Of a stretch of DNA of 64,000 bases, positions 11,522 through 23,667 are shown piece after piece. The DNA comes from Pegoplata infirma (lineage: Eukaryota > Arthropoda > Insecta > Diptera > Anthomyiidae). The DNA is taken from NCBI GenBank assembly GCA_963921195.1, contig OY992537.1, positions 131,834,694 to 131,898,693 on the forward strand. The letters run 5' to 3'. The position numbers and the translations under genes were made by a program. The notes under the pieces are model-generated. The model ran no database searches, was not told where the DNA came from, and worked only from the letters and a program-made list of their open reading frames with translations. Position 1 is the stretch's first letter. Each line of letters begins with the position of its first letter.

Positions 11522-12211
11522 AAAATTGAACCGAAAAATCCAAGGAATTTAAAATTTTCATTCCAACTAAATTTTTTAAATAACAGAACTACCAAAATGA
11601 CTATAAGGGATGAATCCCAACCGTTTTTTTAACTATATTCGGCACGTTTTTTTGGTTTTTATGGGCCATTACCCCATTTTCTCGAATTTTGGGGAGGACT
11701 TCCCCAAATCCACGAAAAAGGGAACTTCTTACCGAAACCAAACATACATGTCGATAATATTTTCTTCTTCTCAACATATATGAGTCTCACTGAAAACTAG
11801 AGATTGGGATACCTTCTTTGTGAGTGTCTAAATGACTGACAATGTGTGTGCCGTCAAAATGTCTCATTATTCATCAAAACTAAACACACTGAGTTGAAAA
11901 AATAAAACCACTGAAAACTTGGCAAAGATTTTTTAGATGTCATTCAGTCATTCAAAAAATAAAAGTATGAACAGAATTAAAAATGGATGAAATGGCAGCA
12001 GTATTCGCTATTATTACTACTTTTTACACCATTTACAATTTGAATTTTAAAACAAACTAGCAAACTATTCAAAATTTCGTTAACGAAACGGCGGAAACAC
12101 GATACAGTTCGCAACAATCAATATATTTGATGAAATTTGATTCTTTTGATCCTTGGAAAAATCAGTTCATGCTTAGATATATCGCCATACAAACGTCCTT
12201 TTTGAATTTGA
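11522..12211. other. Unassigned sequence
   Basis: I see no gene, terminal repeat or tandem array here. The frames are short and scattered. Confidence 0.5.
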
Positions 12212-12219
12212 CTTAAATG

Positions 12220-13310
12220 TAGTGTCCGACCGAATACACCTTTTTTGGCCGAAGCCGAATATTCGGCCAAATTTTCACTATTTTTTTTTTCACCAAACCG
12301 AAGCCGAATAAAATATTTATGTATTTATTTATATTTAAATATTTATGTAGTAAAAACAAGAAAAAAATAAAACTCGGCGGGATACTCAAATGCATGAGAA
12401 TGTTGTCTAGAATGATTTTATTTTAAGCAAAAAATTTTTTTGGACATTTTTGTAAAAAAATATATTTTAGAGTGTAAATTTTTTTCGACCGAAAATTTTT
12501 TCTGAATGTAAAAAAGTTTTTAGTTGCAAAAACACTTACAAGGGAAGTATCTCAACCCTTATGAACCGATTTGCCTGAAACTTAAAATATATATAAAAGA
12601 GACGATTTTAAGGTTGGGGTGTCTCGGCTTATCGGCCATATCAGTGTTTAAAAATTTCGTTGTCCCCTTATGAAACATTGTGGACCTTCGGGAAAAATTC
12701 GATAACTCCCGAACTAACAGGAATATCGTCTAGCGCAAAAATACGTGTCGACTTAAATTTAATAAAGATTATTTCGTATTCATATTGATATCGTAGGTCT
12801 ATGTCTTCATATAAATACCCCCCAAAATTTACACATTTTCATGAAAAAAATATTTAACAAAGCCATATTTTTACAAGGTTATGCCACCGTTGGATAGGCA
12901 TTAAAAAAACCTTTCTGCTCATATGTAAACATCATATAGTTTCCTAGCAAGAAATGGCTAAAAAATCCAAAAAACGATTTTTTCGCCATTTTTTGACCCA
13001 TGTTTTGAACCCCTAAATCCCCGATATGGCCGATATGCCGAGACACCCCAACCTTAGAATTGTCTTTTTTATATATATTTCACGTTTCGTGCAAATCGGT
13101 TCATAAGGGTTCAGATACTTCCCTTGTTAGTAAAATGTTTTTGTGGCTTACTAATGTGATTCAAAGTTAGTTTAGTGTGTTTTTCAACACGTGAGCACAA
13201 ATATTATATAATTATTCGGTATTCGGCCTATTCGGCCAAAATTGTGGCCGAAGCCGAATAGTGGCCGAATAGTGCTTTTTGGCCGAAGCCGAATATTCGG
13301 TCGGACACTA
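12220..13310. mobile_element. TTCGG-rich hAT-type MITE (TAGTGTCCGACCGAATA subfamily), copy 2
   Basis: Inverted ends TAGTGTCCGACCGAATA carry the perfect 8-bp duplication CTTAAATG (12212-12219, 13311-13318). The termini contain repeated GCCGAAGCCGAATATTCGG motifs. A TTA-flanked element (12539-13126) sits inside. With that removed, the length is close to 500 bp. The uninterrupted short relative is at 41476-41770. Confidence 0.93.
12539..13126. mobile_element. Foldback element with CAAGGGAAGTATCT ends and TTA duplication
   Basis: Ends CAAGGGAAGTATCTCAACCC / inverted CTTCCCTTG are flanked by TTA (12536-12538, 13127-13129). The empty site is visible at 41599 (CACTTAGTAAAATG). The arms share GGGGTGTCTCGGC with the foldback at 29839-30314. 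The TWA duplication suggests PIF/Harbinger-type mobilisation. A related terminal piece lies at about 28872-28896. Confidence 0.85.
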
Positions 13311-13318
13311 CTTAAATG

Positions 13319-13990
13319 ACCCCAATAACCGTATTATAATAGGTATCCTTTCAAATTTCGACTGGATAAACGTATTTTGTATTTATATTTCATCACACCA
13401 AACGGAATACGAATTGTGCCAACTTTCGTTTGTATTAGGAAGCGCCGCTTATAATCGCTTATAGAAACTATATTGGAGGTATGAAGACTGATTGATCAAT
13501 CTTTAATCAAATGGGTCCCATTGGCAAGTTTCTCGAAAACTAACAAATTTTAAAATCGCGTTTTCTTCTCTTTTAAATTATAAAAAACCGATCGTGTTTG
13601 ATTTTAATTCGGTTTTGACAAATTAATAGAATTTATCCATATAGCATATCAGAGAAATTGATTAATTTGTAAGCAAATGGCGCCCAAGCTGGGGCTGATT
13701 ACAAATCGCAAAGCTAAAACACCAAAAATTTCTACCTAACGAGATAGAGTCGTTCCAAATTCAAGACAGCAACCAAAACTTGTAAAAAACAAACCTTAAT
13801 TTGCGATTTTTTCAGTTGGGCTTATTTAATCGGAAAGGAAAAACTGATGCAAAAGTGTCGATATGTAGGACACTGCTCGATTTACACAGTTAATCGAAAA
13901 AATATGAATGAAACGACTTTGAAAATTTATTACTATATGTATCTGGAAGAGTAAATGAAAGCACAAGAGAAGGTTGTTGTTCTGGAAAAC
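13319..13990. other. Unassigned sequence
   Basis: Apart from short AT-rich frames, nothing recognisable is present up to the LINE remnant that begins near 14030. Confidence 0.5.
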
Positions 13991-14513
13991 ACGGTAAAAA
14001 TGGTACGTTTAGGTTAGGTTAAGAGGTTGAGGTAATTTCCACAAGATCAGTTCCTTGTCCAAAGTGATACGTCGAGGAGGGCGGGGGGGCCCGTTTGCTC
14101 TTTATATTACTGAAAATTCTGACTCCAATAGCATGACAATTTATGTCCTCACATATGTTTCGTGAAATTTACTCAGCCTAATATATTTAAACATCTTTCA
14201 TGGGTAGACATCTCTATTGACATCCAGTGCCTAAAAGAAAAAAAAAAAACAGCCAAAACGATTACATCCAGTGCGAGGTAGTGCTGGGCACTGACAAAGA
14301 TAAAGAAATGAAGCTTACACTATCTCTTCGTCCCCACACCATCTTCACAAGTCCTCTCTGACCAATGTCAACTTTTTCAAACAACTTTTAAGCCCGTATG
14401 ACCTTTAATTAAACCTTCATACTTTCAGAGATCTGATTTTTCCACCCCAAGTCCACAAGGCCTTCGTTTGGATACATTCTTGGCTGCTTTTCCATTTCAG
14501 ATCTTTCTGGCGT

Positions 14514-14905
14514 TCAAATTTTCTCGTTATTCCCAATTAAATCGCATCCAGACCCGGATCCACATCGGTCATAATTGCACTTAATGGAAAAAATTCGGTC
14601 ATACGAGCTAGCTCGTCCGCTTTCTCGTTTCCTGAAATATTTTGATGATCTAGAACCCAACACAGTCTTAAGGTGTGTTGTTTGATGAGAGCCTGAGGCT
14701 CCTGCCGACAACTTCTTACTACCTTTGATCGTATATTCCTATTTTCCAGTGCCTTTAAAGCTTGACTATCAATGTAAATAATGAACTCACTAGAGTTGAT
14801 CGGCCTCATTGAAATAAGCCTAGCTGCTTCTGACAGTTGTCCTGTGTCATTAAACTGTGTTCAATTCCCAGTTTCTCACAGTAAACACCGCTACCTGGTC
14901 TCTGT
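14514..14905 (-). pseudogene. LINE RNase H domain fragment
   Basis: Read on the minus strand, the sequence encodes SGVYCEKLGIEHSL near 14880, then IYIDSQALKALENRNI and LCWVLDHQNISGNEKADELA. These correspond to the DGS-following strand, the central catalytic aspartate (IDSQ) and the H...D motif (DHQN..GNEKADELA) of the RNase H domain carried by I, R1 and LOA-group LINEs. The first catalytic aspartate and the conserved glutamate strand are damaged by stops or frame changes. It is a different family from the LINE at 30.4-37.9 kb. The minus-strand continuation to about 14030 is probably its decayed 3' part. Confidence 0.78.
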
Positions 14906-14939
14906 TTTGTCATACTTTTTCTCAAGTGGTCTACCAGAA

Positions 14940-15125
14940 TTATCTTTAGTCTTGCCCAAAATGTGGCGCCAGTCCAAACATGGACCGATCGGATCTACAT
15001 TTAGGTACATCTTTTTTAAGTGTAGGATACACGCAAACCAAATTTGAGTGAAATCAAAAAATTTCTGATTACAATCAGATTTAATTTGATTACCAAAGTA
15101 CTCGGAAAACAAAATTGTAATCAAA
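14940..15125 (+). repeat. Fragment of Helitron-like family 2
   Basis: CCAAACATGGACCGATCGGAT and the following region match the copies at 59269, 59581 and 10083. Both ends are missing. The sequence then runs into the foldback at 15190. Confidence 0.6.
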
Positions 15126-15375
15126 TATTTTTAATATTTTGAGAGAATTATATGAAACGTGGTTTATAGGATCATGAATACGTATGTATTAGGGTGCACC
15201 AAAAAAACGAAGTTGTTAGATATTGACCGGACCCCCCCCCCCCCCCTAGAAATGTGCATTTGGGGGTAAAAACATGTCTCACAAAATTTTAGGAAAATCG
15301 GATATGGGCCCTGAAGTTTGAAAATCGAATTACAAGGGGAAAATATGACTTTTTTCCCATTTTCTAAATTTTTTC

Positions 15376-16909
15376 GGCACCATGAAAAATGACCCCAATG
15401 CAAAATGGCCCCAAAATGATAATGAAAAATGGCCCCAAATTTTTATATGGAGTACAACACGAAAATTTGGGGTAATTTTTCCTAGTTATTTGGGGTCATT
15501 TTTCCTATTAATTTTGGGGCCATTTTTCATTTTAATATGACCCCAAAATTATTAGGGCCATTTTTCATTTCTTGATTTGGGGTTATTTTGCAGAATGAAT
15601 AATGGCCCCAAATTTAATAAAAATAGTAAAATTATTTCCACATAATCCCCGTCGTATTTAAATCAAGACTTTTAACAATTGGCATGCATTTATTAATATG
15701 TGTACAAAATCTCTGTGAAAAAAAATTTTTTGCTTTAAAGGTTTTCTGCGTAGCCGGCCTTAGGTCGGACTTAGGGATAACAAACATTAAACCCACCCTC
15801 ATCGCAAAATAAGGTTTTTTTTTGGCAGCAGTACTTAATGTTTTAATATTTTTTTATGTGATTTCTCATACAACAAAACAAAACTCTGAAGTGACAAAAC
15901 AAAAAGTAGGAAGGAACTTGGATAGATTATTTGAAATGTTAATTTCATTTTGGTATAGGTTTTAAGTGGTTGATCAGCACACATGGACTCTAAGGTCCGT
16001 TGGTCTTTCGGTATTATAAAAACCTACTTAAATTTCATTTCCGCATGATTTAAGTTAATTATTTTATGTTAAACTTTAAAAACATATAGGTGTGAAGAAA
16101 GCGCCGCAGGCGAAAAATTTTTACAAGAGATTTTAACAAAAAATTAAAAAAAAAATCGCGCGATTTTTTTTTAATTTTTTGTTAAAATCTCTTGTAAAAA
16201 TTTTTCGCCTGCAGCGCTTTCATCGCACCTATTAACTTGGAAAATTTTTCAAAACAAATATGTATTATTGCTACTGCCATTATACAGAATCCTAGAAACG
16301 ATAAGTCATCAAAGAATATAATTGATCCCAACTTCTTCGAGTGGCTTGATAAAATAGAATATATTTTTTACCTTTGTTTAAGTTCACTTAATTATATAGA
16401 AGTACTTACACGGGTGCATTTAAGATATGTATATTCATGAGAACTATAATGTGTTCCAAAATAAAATCATACCGAAAATCCAATGATGCAAACCCACCAT
16501 AAGCAGCAGCCCGAAAGCGTTAAAAATATCTTTCAGGTCGTTAATACAACTCAAAAGTTTTAAATAAAAAAAATAATTTCATTGCAAGTTACTTTAAATT
16601 TATAATTATTAATAACAATTTATAATTATTGACTGAAATGAAATTGAATAAAAATTTTATTTATAATGGTTTGGGAAAAAAACATATTTTTTTTTGTGGG
16701 GCCATTTTTCATATTGCAATTTGGGGCCTTTTTTCATTTTCAGAAAAATGGTTCTAATTTTTTGGGGCATTTTTTCACACAGAATTGGGGCCATATTTCA
16801 TATTTCAAAGTGGGGTGAAATTTCATTTTCAAAAAGACCCCAAAAATGGGGCCATTTTTCATTTTTAGCGTTGGGTCCATTTTGCATTGGGGCCATTTTT
16901 CAGGGTGCC
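15376..16909. mobile_element. Element A: inverted-repeat element with GAAAAATGGCCCC arrays
   Basis: The ends read GGCACCATGAAAAATGACCC on the left and, inverted, GGCACCCTGAAAAATGGCCC on the right. Each end region carries many copies of ATGAAAAATGGCCCCAAA in both orientations (15381-15605 and 16695-16900). The core holds a 143-bp hairpin (16088-16230) and AT-rich sequence with no transposase. Clustered subterminal motifs are typical transposase-binding arrays. Its sister is element B. Confidence 0.75.
16088..16230. repeat. 143-bp near-perfect hairpin centred on ATCGCGCGAT
   Basis: AGGTG...AAAGCGCCGCAGGCGAAAAA on the left is mirrored by CGCCTGCAGCGCTTTC...CACCT on the right, with a run ending in ATCGCGCGAT at the centre. 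One arm tip (CGCCTGCGGCGCTT) recurs at 17518-17531 in element B, and a degenerate form near 1060. No convincing target duplication is seen. Confidence 0.85.
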
Positions 16910-16914
16910 CAGAC

Positions 16915-18621
16915 TGGCTCTATGAAATAAGGCCCCAATGAAATAAGACCCCAAATCAAAAATGAAATAAGGCCCCACAAATTTTTACTAAAAAAAATTG
17001 GGGTGTTATTTCATTATTTGGGGCTTTATTTCATTTTTTGTTTTGGGGCTTTATTTCATTATGAAATAAGTCCCCAAATTTTAGGAATGAAATAAGGCCC
17101 CAAATAATATTTTGGGGTGTTATTTCATTTTCTCTGAAATCTGCGGAAGCCAACGACGCAATGAAAAAGACTGCTAATGAAATAATTTTCACAGAAATAA
17201 GTCCAAAATGAAATGAAATTACTACAGAAGCTACAAAAAATTAACTTAAAAAGATTAGTGCAATTGCTAACGCGCCTACTAAATCTGCGATAAGTATTTT
17301 ATAAATTTCGCTGTAAGATCGGATGAGAAACATCTTACGAATATGAATTTAAATCTCTATATTAATTTAAAATTTTTCTCTCAGAACTTACTCAATAATA
17401 AATTTTGTCTTTAATATATTTACAAACCTCGAAAAGGAATTAAAACTGGTTATATCCTTGGGCATTTCAAGGATTCTATTTAATTACTGACGAAATAATA
17501 TGATGCAAAACTTTTTCGCCTGCGGCGCTTCCTCCATCACCACATGCATTTAAATATTTTTAAAACAAGCATCATATTATAATGTTATGAAAGATATATT
17601 AACGACGACGGTAGGTTGTATAAAATCGAAGAAAATTTCGCCAAGTCCATTGTGCTAACTTAAACAATCCAATTTGCCACGCCCTGGTCAATAAAATTAG
17701 TTATTTAGACGTATTCGGAATTTTTTGTTCACTCGCGGCGTGCATTTCGGTTTGTAGTAGGTTTAATATACAGTCAAACTCGGTTATAACGAACTCGGTT
17801 ATAACGAATTCTCGGTTATAACGAACTATTTCTAAAGTCCTGACGTTTTAGCATTAATTTTCACACAAAATACTTCTTTTATAACGAACTCGGTTATAAC
17901 GAATCCTCGGTTAAAACGAACTGCTTATTATGGTCCCACGAACATAATTTCATTTATATTTACCTTTTTATAACGAACTCCCATAAATATTTCTTAATGT
18001 GTAGCAATCATGTTTTTTAAACTAACAAAAGGTTGGAATTTTTTGGTTTATATTATAATTTTTATAAAATTTATTTATATTTTTAATGATTTCTTCTCAA
18101 TAAGTAGTTTATTTACGAAAAAAACATCAAATTAAGCAAAATTGGATCTATTTTTTTGGATATAAAACTAGGTTGATAAAATATATACCCCGCTTATAGC
18201 GAACTTCGCTTATAACGAACTATTTTTACTGGTCCCTCGGAGTTCGTTATAACCGGGTTCGACTGTATTTTGGATTTAAATTGAGTCCTTTGTATGTATG
18301 TGTAAAATTTTTAATTTACCAAAAATTTTGGAGTAATATTTTAATGATAAGCTTATCGAACGGACTTAATATTTATTTTTGTTTTTAAATTGGGGCCTTA
18401 TTTCATTTTCAAAATGGGGCTTAATTTCATTATGAAATAAGGCATCAAAAATGGGGCGTTATTTCATTTTATCTTTGGGGTTTTGTTTCATTTCATTGGG
18501 GGCTTATTTCATTTATTTTTTGGGGTGTTGTTTCATAATGAAATAAAGCCCCAAAAAATGGGGCGTTATTTCATTTCTGGTTTGGGGTCTTATTTCATTG
18601 GGGCCTTATTTCATAGAGCCA
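16915..18621. mobile_element. Element B: inverted-repeat element with GAAATAAGGCCCC arrays
   Basis: The ends TGGCTCTATGAAATAAGGCC are exact inverted repeats. Arrays of ATGAAATAAGGCCCCAAA fill 16915-17135 and 18385-18615. CAGAC lies directly left (16910-16914) and one base beyond the right end (18623-18627), a possible 5-bp duplication. A pogo-like element interrupts it at 17771-18265. No coding sequence is recognised. It replaces one word of element A's repeat (AAAATGG against AATAAGG), so the two are probably sister families. Confidence 0.8.
17771..18265. mobile_element. pogo/Tigger-like MITE
   Basis: The ends CAGTCAAACTCGGTTATAAC and, inverted, CAGTCGAACCCGGTTATAAC are flanked by TA (17769-17770, 18266-18267). 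The subterminal regions repeat TCGGTTATAACGAA at least five times. This end sequence is a familiar mark of pogo/Tigger-type Tc1-mariner relatives, whose transposases have CENP-B-like DNA-binding domains. No transposase frame remains. Confidence 0.85.
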
Positions 18622-20360
18622 TCAGACTATTTAATCAAGGGATTCGAGCCCCATTTTTGAAATTTATTGAAATTATCTACTGTAACAACATTTTTTTATT
18701 CTTCAAGTCCCAATGTACTAAGAAGATAAATATTTTTCATATTGCGTTTTGCTAACTTGTTTTAAATAAGTGCTAAAGTTATCTGAATTTTTAAGCACTA
18801 TTTTCAAATCTCCAATTTTAAATTTTTATTTTTTTTGTTAAAAAAATTTTAAGAAATCGACTATTGGAGCTTTAGGATTTGTTAAGCACATAAAAAGGAA
18901 TAAAAACCCCAAAAATTGTAGGATTTGCTGTTTTCATTTGGCTGTTACAGTGATGTAATTTCAGCGGATTTCGGGAAAGTAGTGATTTTTGGCACTTTTT
19001 TTAGCTTTTATTAATTTTTTTGTTTTTTTTACAAACTTCATATGTTTTGGACCGAATTATATCAACACGAGAGAGAATACTTCAATTCGCAAATTTAGGG
19101 CAAAATTGAGAAATTAAAAATTGCCCCAACTAAAGGTCAAAGGTCAAATTTTAGAAGATTTTGAATTTTTAAACATTAACAGATTTTCTGAGTGGAAATA
19201 TATGAAACTACTTGATGTCATTTTAAAAGGTCTTAACACATGTCTTTTTATTTAAATTCAGAATATTAACCCTTTGGTGCTGGTGGGGCCTATTCGACCC
19301 TTTGAACAAAATACACTTACATTATCTCCATTAAATGAAAAAAATTATCGGCCCCAACAGCACTTAATGGTTAAATTTCTAAATTTTAATTATTTGCCAT
19401 AAAGTTTAGACCAATTAAAACAACATCAAGTAGATTCAGCAAAATCCGCCCAGCAAATCTGTTAATGTTTAAAAATTCAAAATTTTCTAAAATTTGACCT
19501 TTGACCCTTCACAGGGTCAATTTTTTATATCTCAATTTCGCCCTAATTTTGCGAATTGAAGTATTCTATCTCGTGTTGATATAATTCGGTCCAAAACATA
19601 TGAAGTTTGTAAAAAAACCAAAAAAAAAATAAATAAAAGCTAAAATAGGGCAAAAAATCACTACTTTCCCGAAATCCGCCGAAATTACATCTCTGCAATA
19701 GCCAAATGAAAACAGCAAACCCTACAATTTTTGGGGTTTTTATTCCTTTATATGTGCTTAACAAATTCTTAAACTCCAATAGTCGATTTTTTAAAATTTC
19801 TTTAACAAAAAAAAATAAAAATTTAAAATTGGAGATTTGAAAACCGTGCTTAAAAATTCAGACTTTTTTAGCATAAAATTAAAACAAGTAAGCAAAGAAC
19901 AATATGATAAATACTCATCATCTGTGGACATTGAAGCTTGAAGAATAAAAAAATGTTCTTACAGTAGATAATTTCAATAAATTTCAAAAATGGGGCTCGA
20001 ATCCCTTGATTAAATGGTCTGACACACGTTAGTTGCCTGGGGAAGTTGTAATAACTTGGCTGGTTTTCAACCGATTTTAGTTTTTAATACCTTATTCGAT
20101 AGACATTTTACTTCAAATCACAATTCTGTGACCACTTGAATTCAAACTTAACTCAAAATATCGAAAAAAATTGAGAAAATGGGAAAAAAGTCATATTTTC
20201 CCCTTGTAATTCGATTTTCAAACTTCAGGGCCGATGCGGCTGGTCTTACCCATATCCGATTTTCCTAAAATTTTGTGAGACATGTTTTTACCCCCAAATG
20301 CACATTTCTAGGGTGGGGGGGCCCGGTCAATATCTAACAACTTCGTTTGTTTAGTCATAG

Positions 20361-20633
20361 ATGGGCTGACCATTCGTACTGATTTGATCAGTACACACAG
20401 AAAACAAATTTGCCAATTTCCAATCGAAATTCGGTTGACACAACTAAAAGTCGGCTGCTACATTTGAATGTAGGTTGTCACAATTGAATATCGGTAGTCA
20501 CAACTGAATTCGGTTAATATAACTGCCTTCTTATTGAAACAATCAGAAAATTCGGTTGTCCGGGCCAAATATATATATAAATAATAAAAAATTCGATTGG
20601 ATTTTTTTTCTGTGTGTACATTAGGGCTATAAT
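20361..20633 (+). mobile_element. Truncated TAGGCTGACC-family end with nested ACACAGAAAA element
   Basis: GGGCTGACCATTCGTACTGA followed by TTTGATCAGTAC matches the end of the hAT-type element at 36346-37325 (inverted). At GTAC it is interrupted by a 222-bp element (20395-20616) with ends ACACAGAAAA and TTTTCTGTGT, and GTAC is repeated after it (4-bp duplication). The inner element contains about six copies of a 22-25 bp unit of the kind TCGGTTGTCACAACTGAAT. Confidence 0.6.
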
Positions 20634-21180
20634 CAGAGTAAGTATTATCTCACCATGAATAGCTCATTTCATCTCTTTCTTTAATCATTAACAGAAATTG
20701 ATATTTTTGTATTTGCTTCTTTTTTTCTTTGCTCTGAAATGATTGTGTTTCTTGTTTGCTCGTTTTGTGTTTTTTCGAAAAATGAATTTCACAGCAAAGC
20801 TCAATATCGTGATAATTCAAATTGTGTTCTGTTTTCTTTGAACAGAAAACGAGATGAGCTGAAATTGAAAATGAAAAATAAAATGAGCTAATAGATGAAA
20901 CGAGATTGAGATGAAATGAGCTATCAATGAGATCTCGCGAGATCTCATATTAAACAGAGGAAAACTTGTAATATAAATGCATTTTTATTTACATTGAAGA
21001 AACCATAGGTCCGACTAGCTTAAACAACACAACAAAATTATTTTTTGTTTTTTGTTTTTGCAAGCATAAATAGAAATGTGGTTGTTTATTGCTTATGATG
21101 TGTAGGGATATAAAAAACAGCAGAAGGCAAGTAAATTCTAATAATAATTTAGAATTTTTACAGAATTATTAATTAAATAA

Positions 21181-23216
21181 ATGGGGCATTCCAAGCCAAA
21201 TCACTCACTTTTAGACCCGACCCCTTTCCATTTATTTTATTTTTGGATATGTTTTAGTACTTATTAAATGCAACTTAGACACCAATTTTCAGCCTTTTAT
21301 TTCAAGATGGTGTTGAGTAATCAATTTTTCAAAATGGCGATTTTCTCAAAAAAATTAAAAAATTGAAATTTTTAATTAATTTTGACCATTAAAAACTATA
21401 GATATTTTAAAAATAGTTGGACAACGTTTTGTTGGTATTTAAATGCAGTTTTAGAAAAAAAATATGAAAAAATTATTCGAAGTAATTATCACATATTTTT
21501 TGACGTTTAAAAATTAAAATCGACTTTTGGAAAAGTCCGAAACCTTCGATTTTTTTGTAAAAAACTAAAAAAAATCTACTCTAAATTACGCAACTTTTAA
21601 GCCATAAATCGAGGTGTGATCACAATTCTTTCTATTTTTTTGAAAAATTTTAAAAATTGCACCTTTTATTTTTTGGCTCTGATTTATTTTATATGGTGCT
21701 CCAAAAAAAATAAATTGGTAGATATTGACCCTACCTTACCCTAGATATAATCATTTTGAGGTAAAAATACGTCCCACAAAAATTTAGAACGATCGGAAAG
21801 GGGTAAGGCGTTTATCATGGTCCTTGAAGTTTAAAAAACGGATTACAAGGAAAAATATGAATTTTTTTCAGTTTTCGCAATATTTTTGGTATTTTAAGTT
21901 AAGTTTTATTTCAAGCAATTACAGAATTATGATGTCGAGTAAAATGCCTTTCTAATAAGGTACTATAAACTAAAATCGGTTGAAAATCAGCCAAGTTATT
22001 AGAACTTCCCCAGGCATCTAGCGTGTGTCATACCGCTTGATTAAAGAATACGAGTCCCTTTTTTTAAATTTATTGAAATTTTCTACTGTAATAACATTTT
22101 TTCATTATTCATGTTTTAGTGTAATATTTTTTTGGTTTTTCCAAATTTAAAAAAAAAAAAATAAAAAAATTTTTAAAATAGAGATTTCAAAAGGGTGTTG
22201 AAAATGCAGGCATTTTTAGCATTAATTTGAAACATGTTAGCAAAACACAATATGAAAAATACTTGTCATCAAATTACATATGAACTTGAAGAATAAAAAA
22301 TGTTATTACAGTAGAAAATTTCAATGAATTTCAAAAATCGGATTGTATTGCTTAATCAAGTTGTCTGCCATACGTTAGATGCCTGGGGAAGTTGTAATAA
22401 CTTGGCTGATTTTCAACCGATTTTAGTTTTTAGTACCTTATTAGAAAGGCATTTTACTCTACATCATAATTCTGTAATTGCTTGAATAAAACTTAACTTA
22501 AAATAACAAAAATATTGCGAAAACAGAAAAAAATTCATATGTTTCCTTGTAATCCGTTTTTTAAACTTCAAGAACCATGCTAAACTCCTTACCCCTTTCC
22601 GATCGTTCTAAATTTTTGTGAGACGTATTTTTACCTCGAAATGAATATATATAGGGTAAGGTAGGGTCAATATCTACCAATTTATTTTTTTTGGAGCACC
22701 ATATAAAATAAATCAGAGCCAAAAGATAAAAGGTGCAATTTTTAAAATTAAAAAAAAAAATAGAAAGAATTGTGATCACATCTCGAATTATGGCTTAAAA
22801 GTTGCGTAATTTAGAGTAGAATTTTTTTAGTTTTTTACAAAAAAAAATCGAAGGTTTCGGACTTTTCCAAAAAGTCGATTTTAATTTTTAAACGTCAAAA
22901 AATATGTGATAATTACTTCGAATAATGTTTTTAATATTTTTTCTAAAACTACATTTAAACACCAACAAAACGTTGTCCAACTTTTTTTAAAATATCTATA
23001 TTTTTTAATGGTCAAAATTAATTAAAAATTTCAATTTTTTAATTTTTTTAAGAAAATCGGCATTTTGAAAAATTGATTACTCAACACCATCTTGAAATAA
23101 AATGCTGAAAATTGGTGTCCAAGTTGCATTTAATAAGTACTAAAACATATCCAAAAATAAAATAAATCGAAAGGGGTCGGGTCTAAAAGTGAGTGATTTG
23201 GCTTGGAATGCCCCAT
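21181..23216. mobile_element. Long-arm foldback element with ATGGGGCATTCC ends
   Basis: Inverted ends ATGGGGCATTCCAAGCCAAA begin two arms of nearly 1 kb that turn around 22200. It interrupts the left arm of the 20634-24627 element, since the sequence on its two sides is continuous with the uninterrupted right arm. The target duplication is not clear in the AT-rich flank. Parts are shared with 7717-8439 and with 15190-20345. No transposase. Confidence 0.85.
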
Positions 23217-23667
23217 ATATACCATTTAATGTTGAATTGTTTCTAACCATTTTTTGGGTTTTATAGACAATAGTGGTGTTTTTGTTAAACTGTACATTCA
23301 AATTTCATACAACTTTACTACTGCTTTTATATAAATTAACGCTATTTAAAACAACACTAGCTAAGAAATACAATTTGCAATGATTAACAATTATTCACTT
23401 CTTAAACTTAAAAGCAGTAGTAAAGTTGTATGAAATTTAAAAGTACAGTTAACCAAAAACACCACTATTGTCTTATTATGTGTTACGTACAAAAAAAAAA
23501 AACAAAAAAATGGTTAGAAACAATTCAACATTAAACGGCATATATTTTTAATAAATAATTCTGTTAAATTTCTAATTCATTATTATATTACTTACTTTTT
23601 TCATATCCCTACATATCATAAGCAATAAACAACCGCATTTCAATTTATGCTTGCAAGCAAAACAAAA

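Larger units (their letters stand above)
15190..20345. mobile_element. Large foldback element, left end TAGGGTGCACC, carrying several insertions
   Basis: The left end TAGGGTGCACC with AACGAAGTTGTTAGATATTG is mirrored near 20320-20345. Arms resume at 18623-19305 and 19360-20150, with the turn near 19330 (GTGCTGGTGGGGCC against GGCCCCAACAGCAC). Elements A (15376-16909) and B (16915-18621) interrupt the left arm. The right tip is lost at the junction near 20350, so no duplication can be read. A 15-base C run at 15232-15246 corresponds to a shorter G run in the right arm. It is distantly related to the foldback at 21181-23216. Confidence 0.78.
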
